Source: GCA-003244245 sp050699515 (GTDB lineage: Bacteria > Actinomycetota > Actinomycetes > Mycobacteriales > Pseudonocardiaceae). Taken from it: a stretch of 64,000 nucleotides of DNA. Position numbers and translations under genes: made by a program. Position 1 is the stretch's first letter. Every line of letters begins with the position of its first letter. Under the pieces are notes generated by a model that saw only the letters and a list, made by a program, of their open reading frames with translations, did not search any database and was not told where the DNA came from. Of the stretch, positions 8,762-16,954 are shown piece after piece. The stretch covers positions 1 through 64,000 of the forward strand of contig JBOHFF010000116.1 of the NCBI GenBank assembly GCA_050699515.1. The letters are read 5' to 3'.

Positions 8762-11700
8762 ATGGCGGCCAAGGACCGCAGGTCGGCTGCGGCAGCGAGA
8801 GCGCAGCTCGCGCTGGTCCCGAGTGGCCGTTCGGCGGGCTTGGTGCAGTGGCGGGCCTTGGGCCCGGTGGAGGCTGTCGTCGGCGGGCAGCTGGTCGATC
8901 TGGGTGCGCCGCGGCAACGGGCCGTGTTCGGGTTGCTACTCAGCCGGGTGGACCGGTTGGTCGCGGTCGATGTCCTGATCGACGAGCTGTGGTCGGGTCA
9001 TCCCCCGGCGGCGGCGATCGCGTCGCTGCGGACGTATGTGTCGAATCTGCGGCGCGTGCTGGAACCAGCTCGGGCGCCGCGAGCGCAGGCCAGCGTCCTG
9101 CACACCCGCTTTCCGGGATACCTGCTGGACAGCCGTGGCGTCGAGTTCGACGTGCAGCGCTTCACGGGATACGCCGCCGCCGGCCGGGAGGCGCTGGGCC
9201 GCGCCGATCCCGAGCGCGCGTTCACCGCGCTCGACGAGGCGCTGAGACTATGGCGCGGGCCCGCGTACGCCGACATGCGCGACGCCGGCTGGGTGGCGCC
9301 GGATGTGGCGCGGCTGGAGGAGCTGCGGCTGGTGGTGGTCGAGGGACGCTGCGAGGCGCAGCTGGCACTCGGGGATCATCACGGTGCGGTGGTCGAGCTG
9401 GACGCCCATGTGCGAGCCCATCCACTACGAGAGCATGGTTGTGAGCTGCTGGCCCTGGCGCTCTACCGGGCCGGGCGGCAGGCTGAGGCGCTCACGGTGC
9501 TGCGGGAGGTCCGGGGCCGGTTGACCACCGAGCTGGGCATCGACCCGAATGCGGCCCTGCGGCAGCTGGAGCGCGACATCCTGGCCCAGTCCGCTGTGCT
9601 GGACTGGCAACCGCCGGCCACTGCGGTGGTGACGATCACCCGCCCGGTCTCCAGTGCCGGGGCGCCGGCCGGGCCGTCGGCGGGAGAGTCCGCTGCGCCA
9701 CGGCGGCTGCCGGGGGTGTGGAATGTCGGCCCGCGTAACCCGGGGTTTGTCGGCCGCGACGGCACGCTCGCACACTTGCGGGAGCGGTTGTGCTCCGGGG
9801 GGACGGCCGTGGTGCAGGCGCTGCACGGCATGGGCGGAGTCGGCAAGACCCAAGTGGTGATCGAGTACGCGCATCGCTACGCCACGGATTACGACGTGGT
9901 GTGGTGGGTCAACGCCGAGCAGAGCGCTCTGCTCGGCGAGCAGTATGCCGCGCTCGCGGCCGAGTTGGGGCTGGTGCCGGCACGCGCAGACACCGCCAGC
10001 GCGGTCGGCGCCCTCCGTGGCCACCTGCGCAGCCATCGCCGCTGGTTGCTGCTGCTGGACAACGCCGACTCCCCCGCCGAGCTGCGTTCCTGGTTGCCCG
10101 CCGGAGAGGGACACACCGTGATCACCTCCTGCAACCCTGCCTGGGGCGAGCTCGCCGGCCGGGTTGAGATCGGTGTGCTGCCCCGCCCGGAGTCAGTAGA
10201 GTTGATCCATGTTGCCTGGTCGGGCGCCACCACGGTCGAGGCCGGCCGGCTGGCTGAGGCGCTGGGCGACCTGCCGCTGGCCCTGGTCCAGGCGTCCAGG
10301 TTGCTCGCCGAGACCGGACTGTCGGTCGACTACTACCTGGACCTGCTGGAGACCCGGGCCGAAGAACTGCTCGACCAGATTCCACCGGAGAGCCACCCGC
10401 ACTCGTTCGCGGCGGCGATCCGGCTGGCCACCGACCGGCTCGCTGAGGTCGACCCGGCGGCCCTTGCTCTGGTACGCGTTGCCGCGTTCCTCGCTGCTGA
10501 GCCGATTCCGGCCGAGTTGCTGACCCGCCCTGTCGCGCTCCCCGTCGAGGAGGTGCCGGCAGAGCTGTCCGCGCTGGCCGTCGCAGCGGCTCGCCCGGTC
10601 GCGGCGCACCGCAGCCTCGGCCGGATCGGCGGCTTCGGTCTGGCCCGCACCGACCGGGGGCTGCAGCTGCACCGGCTCACCCAAGCCGTGCTGCGCGACC
10701 AGCTCAGCGCCACGGACTCCGTCGCCTATCGCCGTTGTGCCCACGCGCTGCTGGTCGCCGCGGACCCCGGGGACGAGCGCGACCCGGCCTGCTGGCCCGG
10801 CTGGGCGCGGATCCTGCCGCATCTGCTGGCCGCCGACCCGACCACCGCCTCCGGCCCGGAGCTGCGCGAGCTGGCCTGCCGTGCCACGTGGTACCTGTAC
10901 TACCGCAGCGACAGCCGGCCAGGTCGGGACCTTGCCGAGCGCCTGCACCGGGAGTGGAGTGGGCGGCTGGGACCTGACGACCGGCACACCTTGCGAGCCG
11001 CGCACATCCTGGTCCTGTTCCTGGCCAGCTTCGGCCCCTACCGCGGGGTCCGCCGGCTTGCGCAGGACACCCTGTCCCGATGCCGGCGGGTACTCGGTGA
11101 CGACCATCCCGACACCCTGCGTGCGGCGCATCACCTGGCGATCTGCCTGCACATGATGGGGGAGTTCGAGCAGTCCCGGCAGCTCAACCTGGACACCCTC
11201 ACTCGCATGCGGCGGGTACTCGGCGACGACCATCTCGACGCTCGGCGCGCGGCCCACAATCTCGCCCGCGATCTGCGTGAGCTGGGTCAGCTCGAGGAGG
11301 CCCGGCAGCTGCATGAGGACTGCCTCAGCTATGCCCGGCGGGCCTTCGGCGACGACCATCCCGACACCATCTTCGTGGTGAACCAACTCGGCCTCGACCT
11401 CTACGCGCTCGGCGAGCTGGACGCCGCTCGTGGGCTGCATGCCGACACCCTCGACCGGGCTCGGCAGGTCCTCGGCGAGGACCATTACTGGACCCTGGGC
11501 AGCGCCGGTAACCTCGCTCGGGACCTGCTCGCGCTCGGTGACATCGAGCCGGCCCGGTACCTCGGTGAGCAGACTCTCATCCGGGCGCGGCGGATCCTCG
11601 GCGACGAGCACAACCTTACCTTCGACATCGCGAACATCCTCGCTGCCGCGTTCCTGGCGGCAGGTGAGCTCGATGCGGCCCGGGAGCTCAGCGCGGGCAC

Positions 11701-11809
11701 GCTCGCCCAGGCGCGCGAGACCTTCGGCGCGAGCCACCCGCACGCCCGCAAGGCCGCGGACACTCTCGCCGCGGCCCGACGTGGCAGGGGTGACCCGCCG
11801 GGCGGGTGA
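8762..11809 (+). CDS. AfsR-like SARP/STAND regulator (BTAD, NB-ARC, TPR)
   Basis: 1015 residues from the ATG at 8762; the frame is open from 8690. Residues about 25-95 form an OmpR-like DNA-binding domain (ALGPVEAVV then DELWSG), followed by the all-helical BTAD domain to about 270. The NB-ARC NTPase has a P-loop GMGGVGKT with Lys about 362, and LLLLDNAD as its Walker B. The C-terminal 350 residues carry TPR repeats with a recurring L-G-[DE]-[DE]-H pattern. Such proteins are NTP-gated transcription activators, AfsR being the model. It lies between the two ESX-4 blocks and directly before an ECF sigma gene, so it may control one or both. Confidence 0.93.
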   Translation: MAAKDRRSAAAARAQLALVPSGRSAGLVQWRALGPVEAVVGGQLVDLGAPRQRAVFGLLLSRVDRLVAVDVLIDELWSGHPPAAAIASLRTYVSNLRRVLEPARAPRAQASVLHTRFPGYLLDSRGVEFDVQRFTGYAAAGREALGRADPERAFTALDEALRLWRGPAYADMRDAGWVAPDVARLEELRLVVVEGRCEAQLALGDHHGAVVELDAHVRAHPLREHGCELLALALYRAGRQAEALTVLREVRGRLTTELGIDPNAALRQLERDILAQSAVLDWQPPATAVVTITRPVSSAGAPAGPSAGESAAPRRLPGVWNVGPRNPGFVGRDGTLAHLRERLCSGGTAVVQALHGMGGVGKTQVVIEYAHRYATDYDVVWWVNAEQSALLGEQYAALAAELGLVPARADTASAVGALRGHLRSHRRWLLLLDNADSPAELRSWLPAGEGHTVITSCNPAWGELAGRVEIGVLPRPESVELIHVAWSGATTVEAGRLAEALGDLPLALVQASRLLAETGLSVDYYLDLLETRAEELLDQIPPESHPHSFAAAIRLATDRLAEVDPAALALVRVAAFLAAEPIPAELLTRPVALPVEEVPAELSALAVAAARPVAAHRSLGRIGGFGLARTDRGLQLHRLTQAVLRDQLSATDSVAYRRCAHALLVAADPGDERDPACWPGWARILPHLLAADPTTASGPELRELACRATWYLYYRSDSRPGRDLAERLHREWSGRLGPDDRHTLRAAHILVLFLASFGPYRGVRRLAQDTLSRCRRVLGDDHPDTLRAAHHLAICLHMMGEFEQSRQLNLDTLTRMRRVLGDDHLDARRAAHNLARDLRELGQLEEARQLHEDCLSYARRAFGDDHPDTIFVVNQLGLDLYALGELDAARGLHADTLDRARQVLGEDHYWTLGSAGNLARDLLALGDIEPARYLGEQTLIRARRILGDEHNLTFDIANILAAAFLAAGELDAARELSAGTLAQARETFGASHPHARKAADTLAAARRGRGDPPGG

Positions 11810-11854
11810 GCGCCGAGCCGGTACCAATCCGGCGTTTATTCCCTGCCGAGCCCG

Positions 11855-12451
11855 ATGACCGAGGGTGGGTGGGTGACTGCCGCCACGGCGCGCCACCCGT
11901 CCCCCTGCAAACCGCTGCGGCGCAGCGCCGGTTCCTGGGATTGGGACGAGGTGCTGCGCCGCTACGGCGGCGTCGTGTCCGCGACGGTGCGCTCGTTTCG
12001 GATGCAGGATGCCGACGCGCTCGACGCGGTGCAGATGACCTGGCTGCGGCTGGTCGAGAACGCCCACCAGGTGCAGTGCCCCGACAGGCTGGGTGGCTGG
12101 TTGGCGACCACCGCCCGCAACGAATGCCTGCGGATCCTTCGCCAGGTCCGCCCCGGGACGGAGCTGCGTGCCACCGAGCCGGACACCGTCGCCGACCGCT
12201 CGACGGGTCCTGAGCAGCATGTCATCGACGAGCACACCGCCCGGAGGTTGTGGGATGTCGTGGCGAAGTTGCCGCCTCGCCGGCGAGCGGTGCTCCAGGA
12301 GTTGTTCACCGAGGCGCCGCGGCCCTACACCCAGGTCGCCGATGCGGTCGGGATCCCCGTGGGTGGGATCGGGCCTACCCGCGCGCGGGCCCTCCAGCAG
12401 CTTCGCGACATGCTCGACGACGACGGTCTGGGTGCCGATACCTGGAGATGA
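11855..12451 (+). CDS. ECF-family RNA polymerase sigma factor
   Basis: 198 residues. Region 2 is recognisable around DADALDAVQMTWLRLVEN and GGWLATTARNECLR, and region 4 around LPPRRRAVLQELF to IGPTRARALQQLR, the helix-turn-helix that reads the -35 element. There is no anti-sigma gene immediately downstream, only a 40-codon ORF overlapping its stop. The GTG at 11873 has a better ribosome site (GAGGGTGGGTGG) than the ATG at 11855 and may be the true start. Its position between a STAND regulator and the esx pair, which has an ECF-type promoter, suggests it drives the esx operon. Confidence 0.88.
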   Translation: MTEGGWVTAATARHPSPCKPLRRSAGSWDWDEVLRRYGGVVSATVRSFRMQDADALDAVQMTWLRLVENAHQVQCPDRLGGWLATTARNECLRILRQVRPGTELRATEPDTVADRSTGPEQHVIDEHTARRLWDVVAKLPPRRRAVLQELFTEAPRPYTQVADAVGIPVGGIGPTRARALQQLRDMLDDDGLGADTWR

Positions 12452-12570
12452 GCGGTTTCCGCGGCGACGCGGAAGATCCCGGTCCGCTTCTTACGGCATT
12501 CGCTCGTGCAACGTTCTGCGACCAGTTGGTCACGGCGTGGAACCGGATCTGGCAGTGTGGCGTCCCCTAG
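12448..12570 (+). CDS. Possible 40-residue ORF coupled to the sigma gene
   Basis: An ATGA overlap with the sigma factor stop opens a frame starting MSGFRGDAEDPG and ending WQCGVP. It has one Cys pair (FC, QC) and no recognisable family. It may be a tiny sigma partner or chance read-through; the promoter-like motif at 12539-12564 lies inside it, which argues against strong coding constraint. Confidence 0.25.
   Translation: MSGFRGDAEDPGPLLTAFARATFCDQLVTAWNRIWQCGVP
12539..12564 (+). promoter_or_regulatory. ECF-type promoter motif for esxU-esxT
   Basis: GGAAC at 12539-12543 and CGTC at 12561-12564 are separated by exactly 17 nt, matching the common ECF sigma pattern (GGAAC, 16-17 nt, CGTC/CGTT). 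It lies about 55 bp before the esxU start and just after an ECF sigma gene. Confidence 0.5.
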
Positions 12571-12619
12571 GAGTCAGACCGGTCAGATTCCGACCAACCG
12601 ACCAAGGAGACCACCGCAG

Positions 12620-12934
12620 ATGGCAGGCCAGTTCGGTGCGCAGTTCGAGCAGATGCAGGCGGCGGCGAACCACGTCGCCGAGGTGAATCAGAGCGTGCAG
12701 GGCCAGCTCTCGCGGCTACGCGGCCAGCTGGCGCCGCTCGCGGGGGCCTGGAAGGGCCAGGCGGCAAGTGCCTTCCAAGTCCTCATGGACCGGTGGGACA
12801 ACGACGCGCGCAATCTCAACGAGGCGCTCGACAGCATCGGTGAGCAGATCCGCGGATCCGGTACCACCTACGCGCAGGCCGACGAGGCCGAGAACCAGAC
12901 CTACACGCGGATCAGCCAGGCCCTCGGTGGCTGA
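12620..12934 (+). CDS. esxU: WXG100 protein, EsxU/CFP-10-like
   Basis: 104 residues. The helix-turn-helix hairpin has W-K-G at 44-46 as its turn motif. The C-terminal tail carries Y84-x-x-x-D88, the YxxxD export signal read by EccC. AAGGAGA lies 9 nt before the ATG. It should pair with the next gene product as a secreted heterodimer exported by the ESX-4 machine encoded upstream. The symbol is by position (esxU-esxT-rplM in mycobacteria) rather than close sequence comparison. Confidence 0.9.
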   Translation: MAGQFGAQFEQMQAAANHVAEVNQSVQGQLSRLRGQLAPLAGAWKGQAASAFQVLMDRWDNDARNLNEALDSIGEQIRGSGTTYAQADEAENQTYTRISQALGG

Positions 12935-12988
12935 GCCCGCCCGTTTCGGCCACCCGACACCCCACATGAGCTCGAAGGAGACGAACAG

Positions 12989-13276
12989 GTGAGCGAGATT
13001 CTGGTCACGTTCGGCGAGCTGGAGAGCGCGCGAAGCTCGATCCAGACGACGTGGACGAACATCAACCGGGAGATGGAGGATCTCAAGCGCTACCTCCAAC
13101 CCATGGTGGAGACCTGGACCGGTGAGGCGTCCAGCGCCTACCAGACCCATCAGGCGAAGTGGGATCGATCGGCGGCGGACCTGAATCAGGTGCTCAACCA
13201 GATCGGGGTCGCCCTGGGCACGTCGAACGAGAACTTCCAGGCCGGCGAGTCGAAGAACCAGGCGCGTTGGTCCTAG
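12989..13276 (+). CDS. esxT: WXG100 protein, EsxT/ESAT-6-like
   Basis: 95 residues from a GTG with GAAGGAG 9 nt upstream. W-T-G at 43-45 is the hairpin turn. No YxxxD is present in the tail, so its export signal would be supplied by the partner EsxU, the usual division of labour in CFP-10/ESAT-6 pairs. It follows esxU by 54 nt in one operon, with a terminator hairpin directly after it. Confidence 0.92.
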   Translation: MSEILVTFGELESARSSIQTTWTNINREMEDLKRYLQPMVETWTGEASSAYQTHQAKWDRSAADLNQVLNQIGVALGTSNENFQAGESKNQARWS

Positions 13277-13297
13277 CCGCCGCCGGGTCAGGCTCAT

Positions 13298-13345
13298 CGG
13301 GGTCGTCGCCAGGGATCAGCTCCCGACCGGCGGCGACCCCGTTTT
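13298..13345 (+). terminator. Terminator after esxUT
   Basis: Arms 13298-13310 and 13329-13341 pair over 13 bp with one G-T wobble and are followed by TTTT. It separates the esx operon from the ribosomal protein operon. Confidence 0.8.
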
Positions 13346-13510
13346 GACCGGGTCCGGCCGTGGCCGGTATCGTTTCCACGCTGCTGTGCGGGCGCGCGCG
13401 GCTCGGCGGTGGATGGCTGTCTCGACGGTTGTCTGCGCGGGCGACGCCTGCCGCACCGGCGGTTCGATTCCGGCCTGCGAGGCCGGACCCTGCTATGACG
13501 AGGTAGGTCC

Positions 13511-13954
13511 GTGCGCACGTACAGCCCTAAGCCCGGCGAGGTCGAGCGCGCCTGGCATGTCATCGATGCCACTGACGTGGTGTTGGGTCGGCTGGCCAGC
13601 CAGGCCGCCATCCTGCTGCGTGGCAAGCACAAGCCGACCTACGCCCCGCACGTCGACACCGGCGACTTCGTGGTGATCGTCAATGCCGGCAAGGTGGCGT
13701 TGACGGGCAACAAGGGAGATCGCAGCTTCGTCTACCGGCACAGTGGACGTCCAGGGGGCCTCAAGCGGCGCTCGTTCACCGAGATGCTGGCCACCCAGCC
13801 GGAGCGGCTGGTGGAGCGATCCATCAAGGGCATGCTCCCGAAGAACACCCTGGGCCGGGCGATGGCCCGCAAGCTCAAGGTCTACGCCACTCCGGAACAC
13901 CCGCACACGGCGCAACGCCCGCAGCCCTACCAGATCAATCAGGTCGCCCAGTGA
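13511..13954 (+). CDS. rplM: 50S ribosomal protein L13
   Basis: 147 residues, the family's usual length. The start MRTYSPKPGEVERAW and the segments DATDVVLGRLAS, KHKPTYAPH and GMLPKNTLGR are hallmark L13 sequence. L13 binds 23S rRNA early in large-subunit assembly. The GTG start follows AGGTAG. Its stop overlaps the start of rpsI (GTGA at 13951-13954), and the L13-S9 pair is conserved across bacteria. The roughly 160 bp after the esx terminator must hold the promoter; I see no clear consensus there. Confidence 0.98.
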   Translation: MRTYSPKPGEVERAWHVIDATDVVLGRLASQAAILLRGKHKPTYAPHVDTGDFVVIVNAGKVALTGNKGDRSFVYRHSGRPGGLKRRSFTEMLATQPERLVERSIKGMLPKNTLGRAMARKLKVYATPEHPHTAQRPQPYQINQVAQ

Positions 13955-14499
13955 CTACCGACCCAGCGACTATTGACCCAGCGACCACCCCAGACTCAGT
14001 GAACGACCCTCAAGAGGACCCGAGAGACGCCGTGAGCACTCCGCAGACACCGCAATCCGAGATCGGCGCAGCCGCGCCGGCTCCGCTCGTGCCCGCGATG
14101 CCGGCACTCAGCGGCCAGTCCGCGCAGGCCGTCGGCCGCCGTAAGGAAGCGGTGGTGCGGGTGCGCCTGCTACCCGGTACCGGGGTATTCCAGCTCAACG
14201 GCACGAGCCTGGAGCGCTACTTCCCGAACAAGGTGCACCAGCAGCTGATCCGGGAACCCCTGCTGACGGTCAACAAGCCCGAGTCCTACGACGTGTTCGG
14301 CAACCTCTCCGGTGGTGGCACCTCAGGTCAGGCCGGCGCGCTGCGGCTGGCCATCGCCCGGGCGCTGGTCGAGCTCAACATCGATGATCGACCGGCCCTG
14401 AAAAAGGCCGGTTTCCTCACCCGGGACGCCAGAGCCAAAGAGCGCAAGAAGTACGGCCTGAAGAAGGCGCGCAAGGCTCCCCAGTACTCGAAGCGTTAG
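13951..14499 (+). CDS. rpsI: 30S ribosomal protein S9 with long N-terminal extension
   Basis: 182 residues against about 130 for E. coli S9. The first 55 or so residues are a Pro/Ala/Thr-rich extension typical of actinobacterial S9. The core starts at AVGRRKEAVVRVRL and ends with KKARKAPQYSKR, the basic tail that reaches the P-site tRNA. An in-frame GTG at 14032 could be an alternative start. It overlaps rplM by 4 nt and is translationally coupled to it. Confidence 0.97.
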   Translation: MTTDPATIDPATTPDSVNDPQEDPRDAVSTPQTPQSEIGAAAPAPLVPAMPALSGQSAQAVGRRKEAVVRVRLLPGTGVFQLNGTSLERYFPNKVHQQLIREPLLTVNKPESYDVFGNLSGGGTSGQAGALRLAIARALVELNIDDRPALKKAGFLTRDARAKERKKYGLKKARKAPQYSKR

Positions 14500-14541
14500 T
14501 ACCGCGCATCGTTGTCCGCACTCGATGCCCCGATCGACGTG

Positions 14542-15879
14542 ATGCCGCGCCTGTTCGGCACCGACGGAGTGCGCGGTCTGGCCAACTCCGAGCTCACGCC
14601 GGAGCTGGCCTTGGCCCTGTCGAGCGCAGCGGCCCGGGTGCTCGCCGACGAGAGGCCGGGTGGTCGTCCGGTCGCCATCGTGGGTCGGGATCCGCGAGCC
14701 AGCGGGGAGATGCTGGAGGCAGCCGTCACTGCTGGCCTGACCTCTGCGGGCGCCGATGTGCTCCGGGTCGGGATCCTGCCCACGCCGGCCGTCGCCCACC
14801 TGGTGGGCGAGTTCGCTGCGGATCTCGGCGTCATGATCTCCGGCTCGCACAACCCGATGCCGGACAACGGCATCAAGCTCTTCGCCGCCGGTGGGCGCAA
14901 GCTCCCCGACGCGGTGGAGGACGAGATCACCGCCCGGGTGGCCCGGCACGAGTTCGAGCGCCCCACCGGATCGCTGATCGGCCGGGTGCGGGACCTGCCA
15001 GGAGCCACCGAGCGCTATGTGGATCACCTGCTGCGGGCCACCCCGCACTCGCTGACCGGCATCCAGGTGGTGGTGGACTGCGCGCACGGCGCAGCGTCCA
15101 CCATCGCCACGCAGGTCTACCACCGAGCCGGCGCCGAGGTGGTGGCCTTGCACGCTCAGCCCGACGGTCTCAACATCAACGACCGGTGCGGGTGCAGCCA
15201 TCTCGACGGGCTGCGCAAGGCCGTGCTGGAGCAGGGCGCCACGATCGGCATCGCCCACGACGGTGACGCCGACCGCTGCCTGGCCGTGGACGCTGCCGGC
15301 GAGGTGGTGGACGGTGACCAGATCATGGCGATCCTCGCGCTGGCGATGCACGAGAGCGGCGAACTCGTCGAGAACACCCTGGTCGCCACCGTGATGAGCA
15401 ACCTGGGACTGCACTTGGCGATGCGGGAACACGGGGTGCTGGTCAGGACCACGCCGGTGGGGGACCGGTACGTGCTCGAGGAACTGACCACGGGCGGGTT
15501 CGCGCTCGGCGGCGAGCAGTCCGGGCACCTCGTGCTGCCTGCTTATGCCACCACGGGTGACGGGTTGCTCACCGCGTTGCGACTGATGGCCCGGATGGTG
15601 AGTTCCGGACGGGACCTGGCGGAGCTGGCCGCAGTGCTCACCCGGCTCCCTCAGGTGCTGATCAACGTTGCGGTGGTGGACAAGACGCGAGTCGCCATGG
15701 CGCCCGCAGTGGCGGATGCGATCGCCACCGCAAAAGCCGAGTTGGGCGATACCGGCCGCGTGTTGCTGCGCCCCTCCGGTACCGAACAGCTCGTGCGGGT
15801 GATGGTCGAAGCCCCGACCGAGTCAGCCGCCGCCACTATCGCTCAACGCATTGCCACGGTGGTCGCGACGGCAGGCTGA
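14542..15879 (+). CDS. glmM: Phosphoglucosamine mutase
   Basis: 445 residues from the ATG at 14542, exactly the family's usual length. The frame is open further upstream, but MPRLFGTDGVRG is the canonical start. It converts GlcN-6-P to GlcN-1-P for UDP-GlcNAc and peptidoglycan. The phosphoserine loop reads ISGSHNP; the metal loop is DGDADR; the sugar loop is GEQSGH; the phosphate-binding end is RPSGTEQLVRV. It lies 42 bp after rpsI on the same strand, with glmS 1 kb downstream supplying its substrate. Confidence 0.97.
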   Translation: MPRLFGTDGVRGLANSELTPELALALSSAAARVLADERPGGRPVAIVGRDPRASGEMLEAAVTAGLTSAGADVLRVGILPTPAVAHLVGEFAADLGVMISGSHNPMPDNGIKLFAAGGRKLPDAVEDEITARVARHEFERPTGSLIGRVRDLPGATERYVDHLLRATPHSLTGIQVVVDCAHGAASTIATQVYHRAGAEVVALHAQPDGLNINDRCGCSHLDGLRKAVLEQGATIGIAHDGDADRCLAVDAAGEVVDGDQIMAILALAMHESGELVENTLVATVMSNLGLHLAMREHGVLVRTTPVGDRYVLEELTTGGFALGGEQSGHLVLPAYATTGDGLLTALRLMARMVSSGRDLAELAAVLTRLPQVLINVAVVDKTRVAMAPAVADAIATAKAELGDTGRVLLRPSGTEQLVRVMVEAPTESAAATIAQRIATVVATAG

Positions 15880-15883
15880 CTCA

Positions 15884-15917
15884 CGCTACCTGGGTACTGG
15901 CGCTACGTGGGTACTAG
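15884..15917. repeat. Two tandem 17-bp units
   Basis: CGCTACCTGGGTACTGG is followed at once by CGCTACGTGGGTACTAG (two mismatches). The second unit covers the stop of the 32-residue membrane protein. Confidence 0.7.
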
Positions 15918-16012
15918 CGTCCGGTCGATCTGAGCACCGCTATCAACGCCATGAGCCCGAATAGCCCGATCACGACCCACAGAACGACCAACATGATGTA
16001 ACCGATAACCAT
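15914..16012 (-). CDS. 32-residue single-span membrane protein
   Basis: A short ORF starting MVIGYIMLVVLWVV and ending RSTGR. One membrane helix takes up nearly the whole chain (about residues 3-27), with a positive C-terminal tail that would stay in the cytoplasm. The ATG at 16012 has GAGGGAG 6 nt upstream, one of the clearer ribosome sites in this region, which is the main evidence that it is real. It sits alone between the convergent glmM and the divergent end of a hydrolase gene. No family recognised; single-span proteins of this size often regulate membrane enzymes or transporters. Confidence 0.6.
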   Translation of the reverse strand: MVIGYIMLVVLWVVIGLFGLMALIAVLRSTGR

Positions 16013-16089
16013 GGCGACTCCCTCGGCAAGCGCCCGGCGCGGCGCAGTCCCAACTATAAGGCACCGCGTGAGCACAGACCCGTTTCATC

Positions 16090-16101
16090 ACACTAGTGTG
16101 G
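16090..16101. promoter_or_regulatory. 12-bp palindrome in the hydrolase/small-protein gap
   Basis: CACACTAGTGTG is a perfect palindrome in the gap after the hydrolase stop and before the small membrane gene. It could be an operator for the small gene, but there is no further evidence. Confidence 0.25.
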
Positions 16102-16119
16102 ATCACCTCATGGTGAGGT

Positions 16120-16902
16120 TCAGGTCTGGTGAGTCTCCGCCAGTAGCGCGTCGTAGTCGCCGCAGCCGGTGAGATGGCGCAGCAGGAACGCGGTGAGCAA
16201 CGCTCGGCTGATCTTGCGTGTGCCGCTTTCCGAGCTGCTGCCGACGACCAGGTTCGTCCAGTGCGCTCCGGTGGTGAACCCGAGATGACCGGCCTTGGGC
16301 AGGATCCGCAGCTGTGCTGGACCCGCCCACGCTCTGGTGACCGGCTCGGCATGCCCGACCGCCGGCGCGAGTCGATCTCGGCCCCCGGCCAGGTGCAGAC
16401 CCGGCATGGTGCATCCGGGCGCGGCGGCCACCGCGGAGGGCATTGTCTCGGTCAGCGCCAGCGTCACCACCGCGCGGCACCGGTCCTCGGCGGCCGCCGC
16501 CAGCACCGCGCACCCGCCGCCCATCCCGTGCCCGGCCAGCGCCAGCTTGTCGGGATCGACGCTGATCCCGCCCTCCCCCAAGCGCACGCCGGTGCACACG
16601 TCCAGCGCGGTGCGCAGATCGGTGGCCAGCTGACTGTGCGAGGCGAACGCGCCGAGCTGGGTGGCCGGGGCGGCCGCCACCAGGCCCCAGCTGGCGAGGT
16701 GTCGCAGCAGCTCCGCGTAGCGCGAGATCGGCTGCAACCAGCCGTGCCCGAACGCCACGGCCGGCAGCCCGAGGCCGGATCGGGGCGTGAACACCACGCC
16801 CGCCACGCCCGCCGAGGTGAGATCACCGCTGGCCACGGCGTGTGGACCGGGCCGGGACAGCTCCTCAGTAGTGCGCCGGACCGCGGGATCGGTGCGTACC
16901 AT
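16120..16902 (-). CDS. Alpha/beta hydrolase fold protein lacking the nucleophile Ser
   Basis: 260 residues from the ATG at 16902; the open frame to 16956 would overlap glmS. It resembles dienelactone-hydrolase/PETase-type proteins: FGHGWLQ at the oxyanion strand, a late AGGRDRLAP acid region and KAGHLGF with the catalytic His. The nucleophile elbow, expected as GHSMGG, reads GHGMGGG: the codon is GGG, so Ser is replaced by Gly. If correct, the classical triad is incomplete and the protein may be non-catalytic or work differently. It is divergent from glmS with a short shared promoter region. Confidence 0.78.
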   Translation of the reverse strand: MVRTDPAVRRTTEELSRPGPHAVASGDLTSAGVAGVVFTPRSGLGLPAVAFGHGWLQPISRYAELLRHLASWGLVAAAPATQLGAFASHSQLATDLRTALDVCTGVRLGEGGISVDPDKLALAGHGMGGGCAVLAAAAEDRCRAVVTLALTETMPSAVAAAPGCTMPGLHLAGGRDRLAPAVGHAEPVTRAWAGPAQLRILPKAGHLGFTTGAHWTNLVVGSSSESGTRKISRALLTAFLLRHLTGCGDYDALLAETHQT

Positions 16903-16954
16903 GAGCCCGGACGGTATCGGATCCGGGCGAGCCCGGTGGGCTAGCGTGACGCGC

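Noticed and set aside
10193..12235. 680-codon frame antisense to the SARP regulator and ECF sigma gene
   Set aside because: It crosses two recognisable genes, has no ribosome site and reads as low-complexity shadow sequence.
16903..16954. glmS ribozyme
   Set aside because: The gap to the divergent hydrolase is only about 50 bp, too short for the ribozyme, which is also mainly a Firmicute element.
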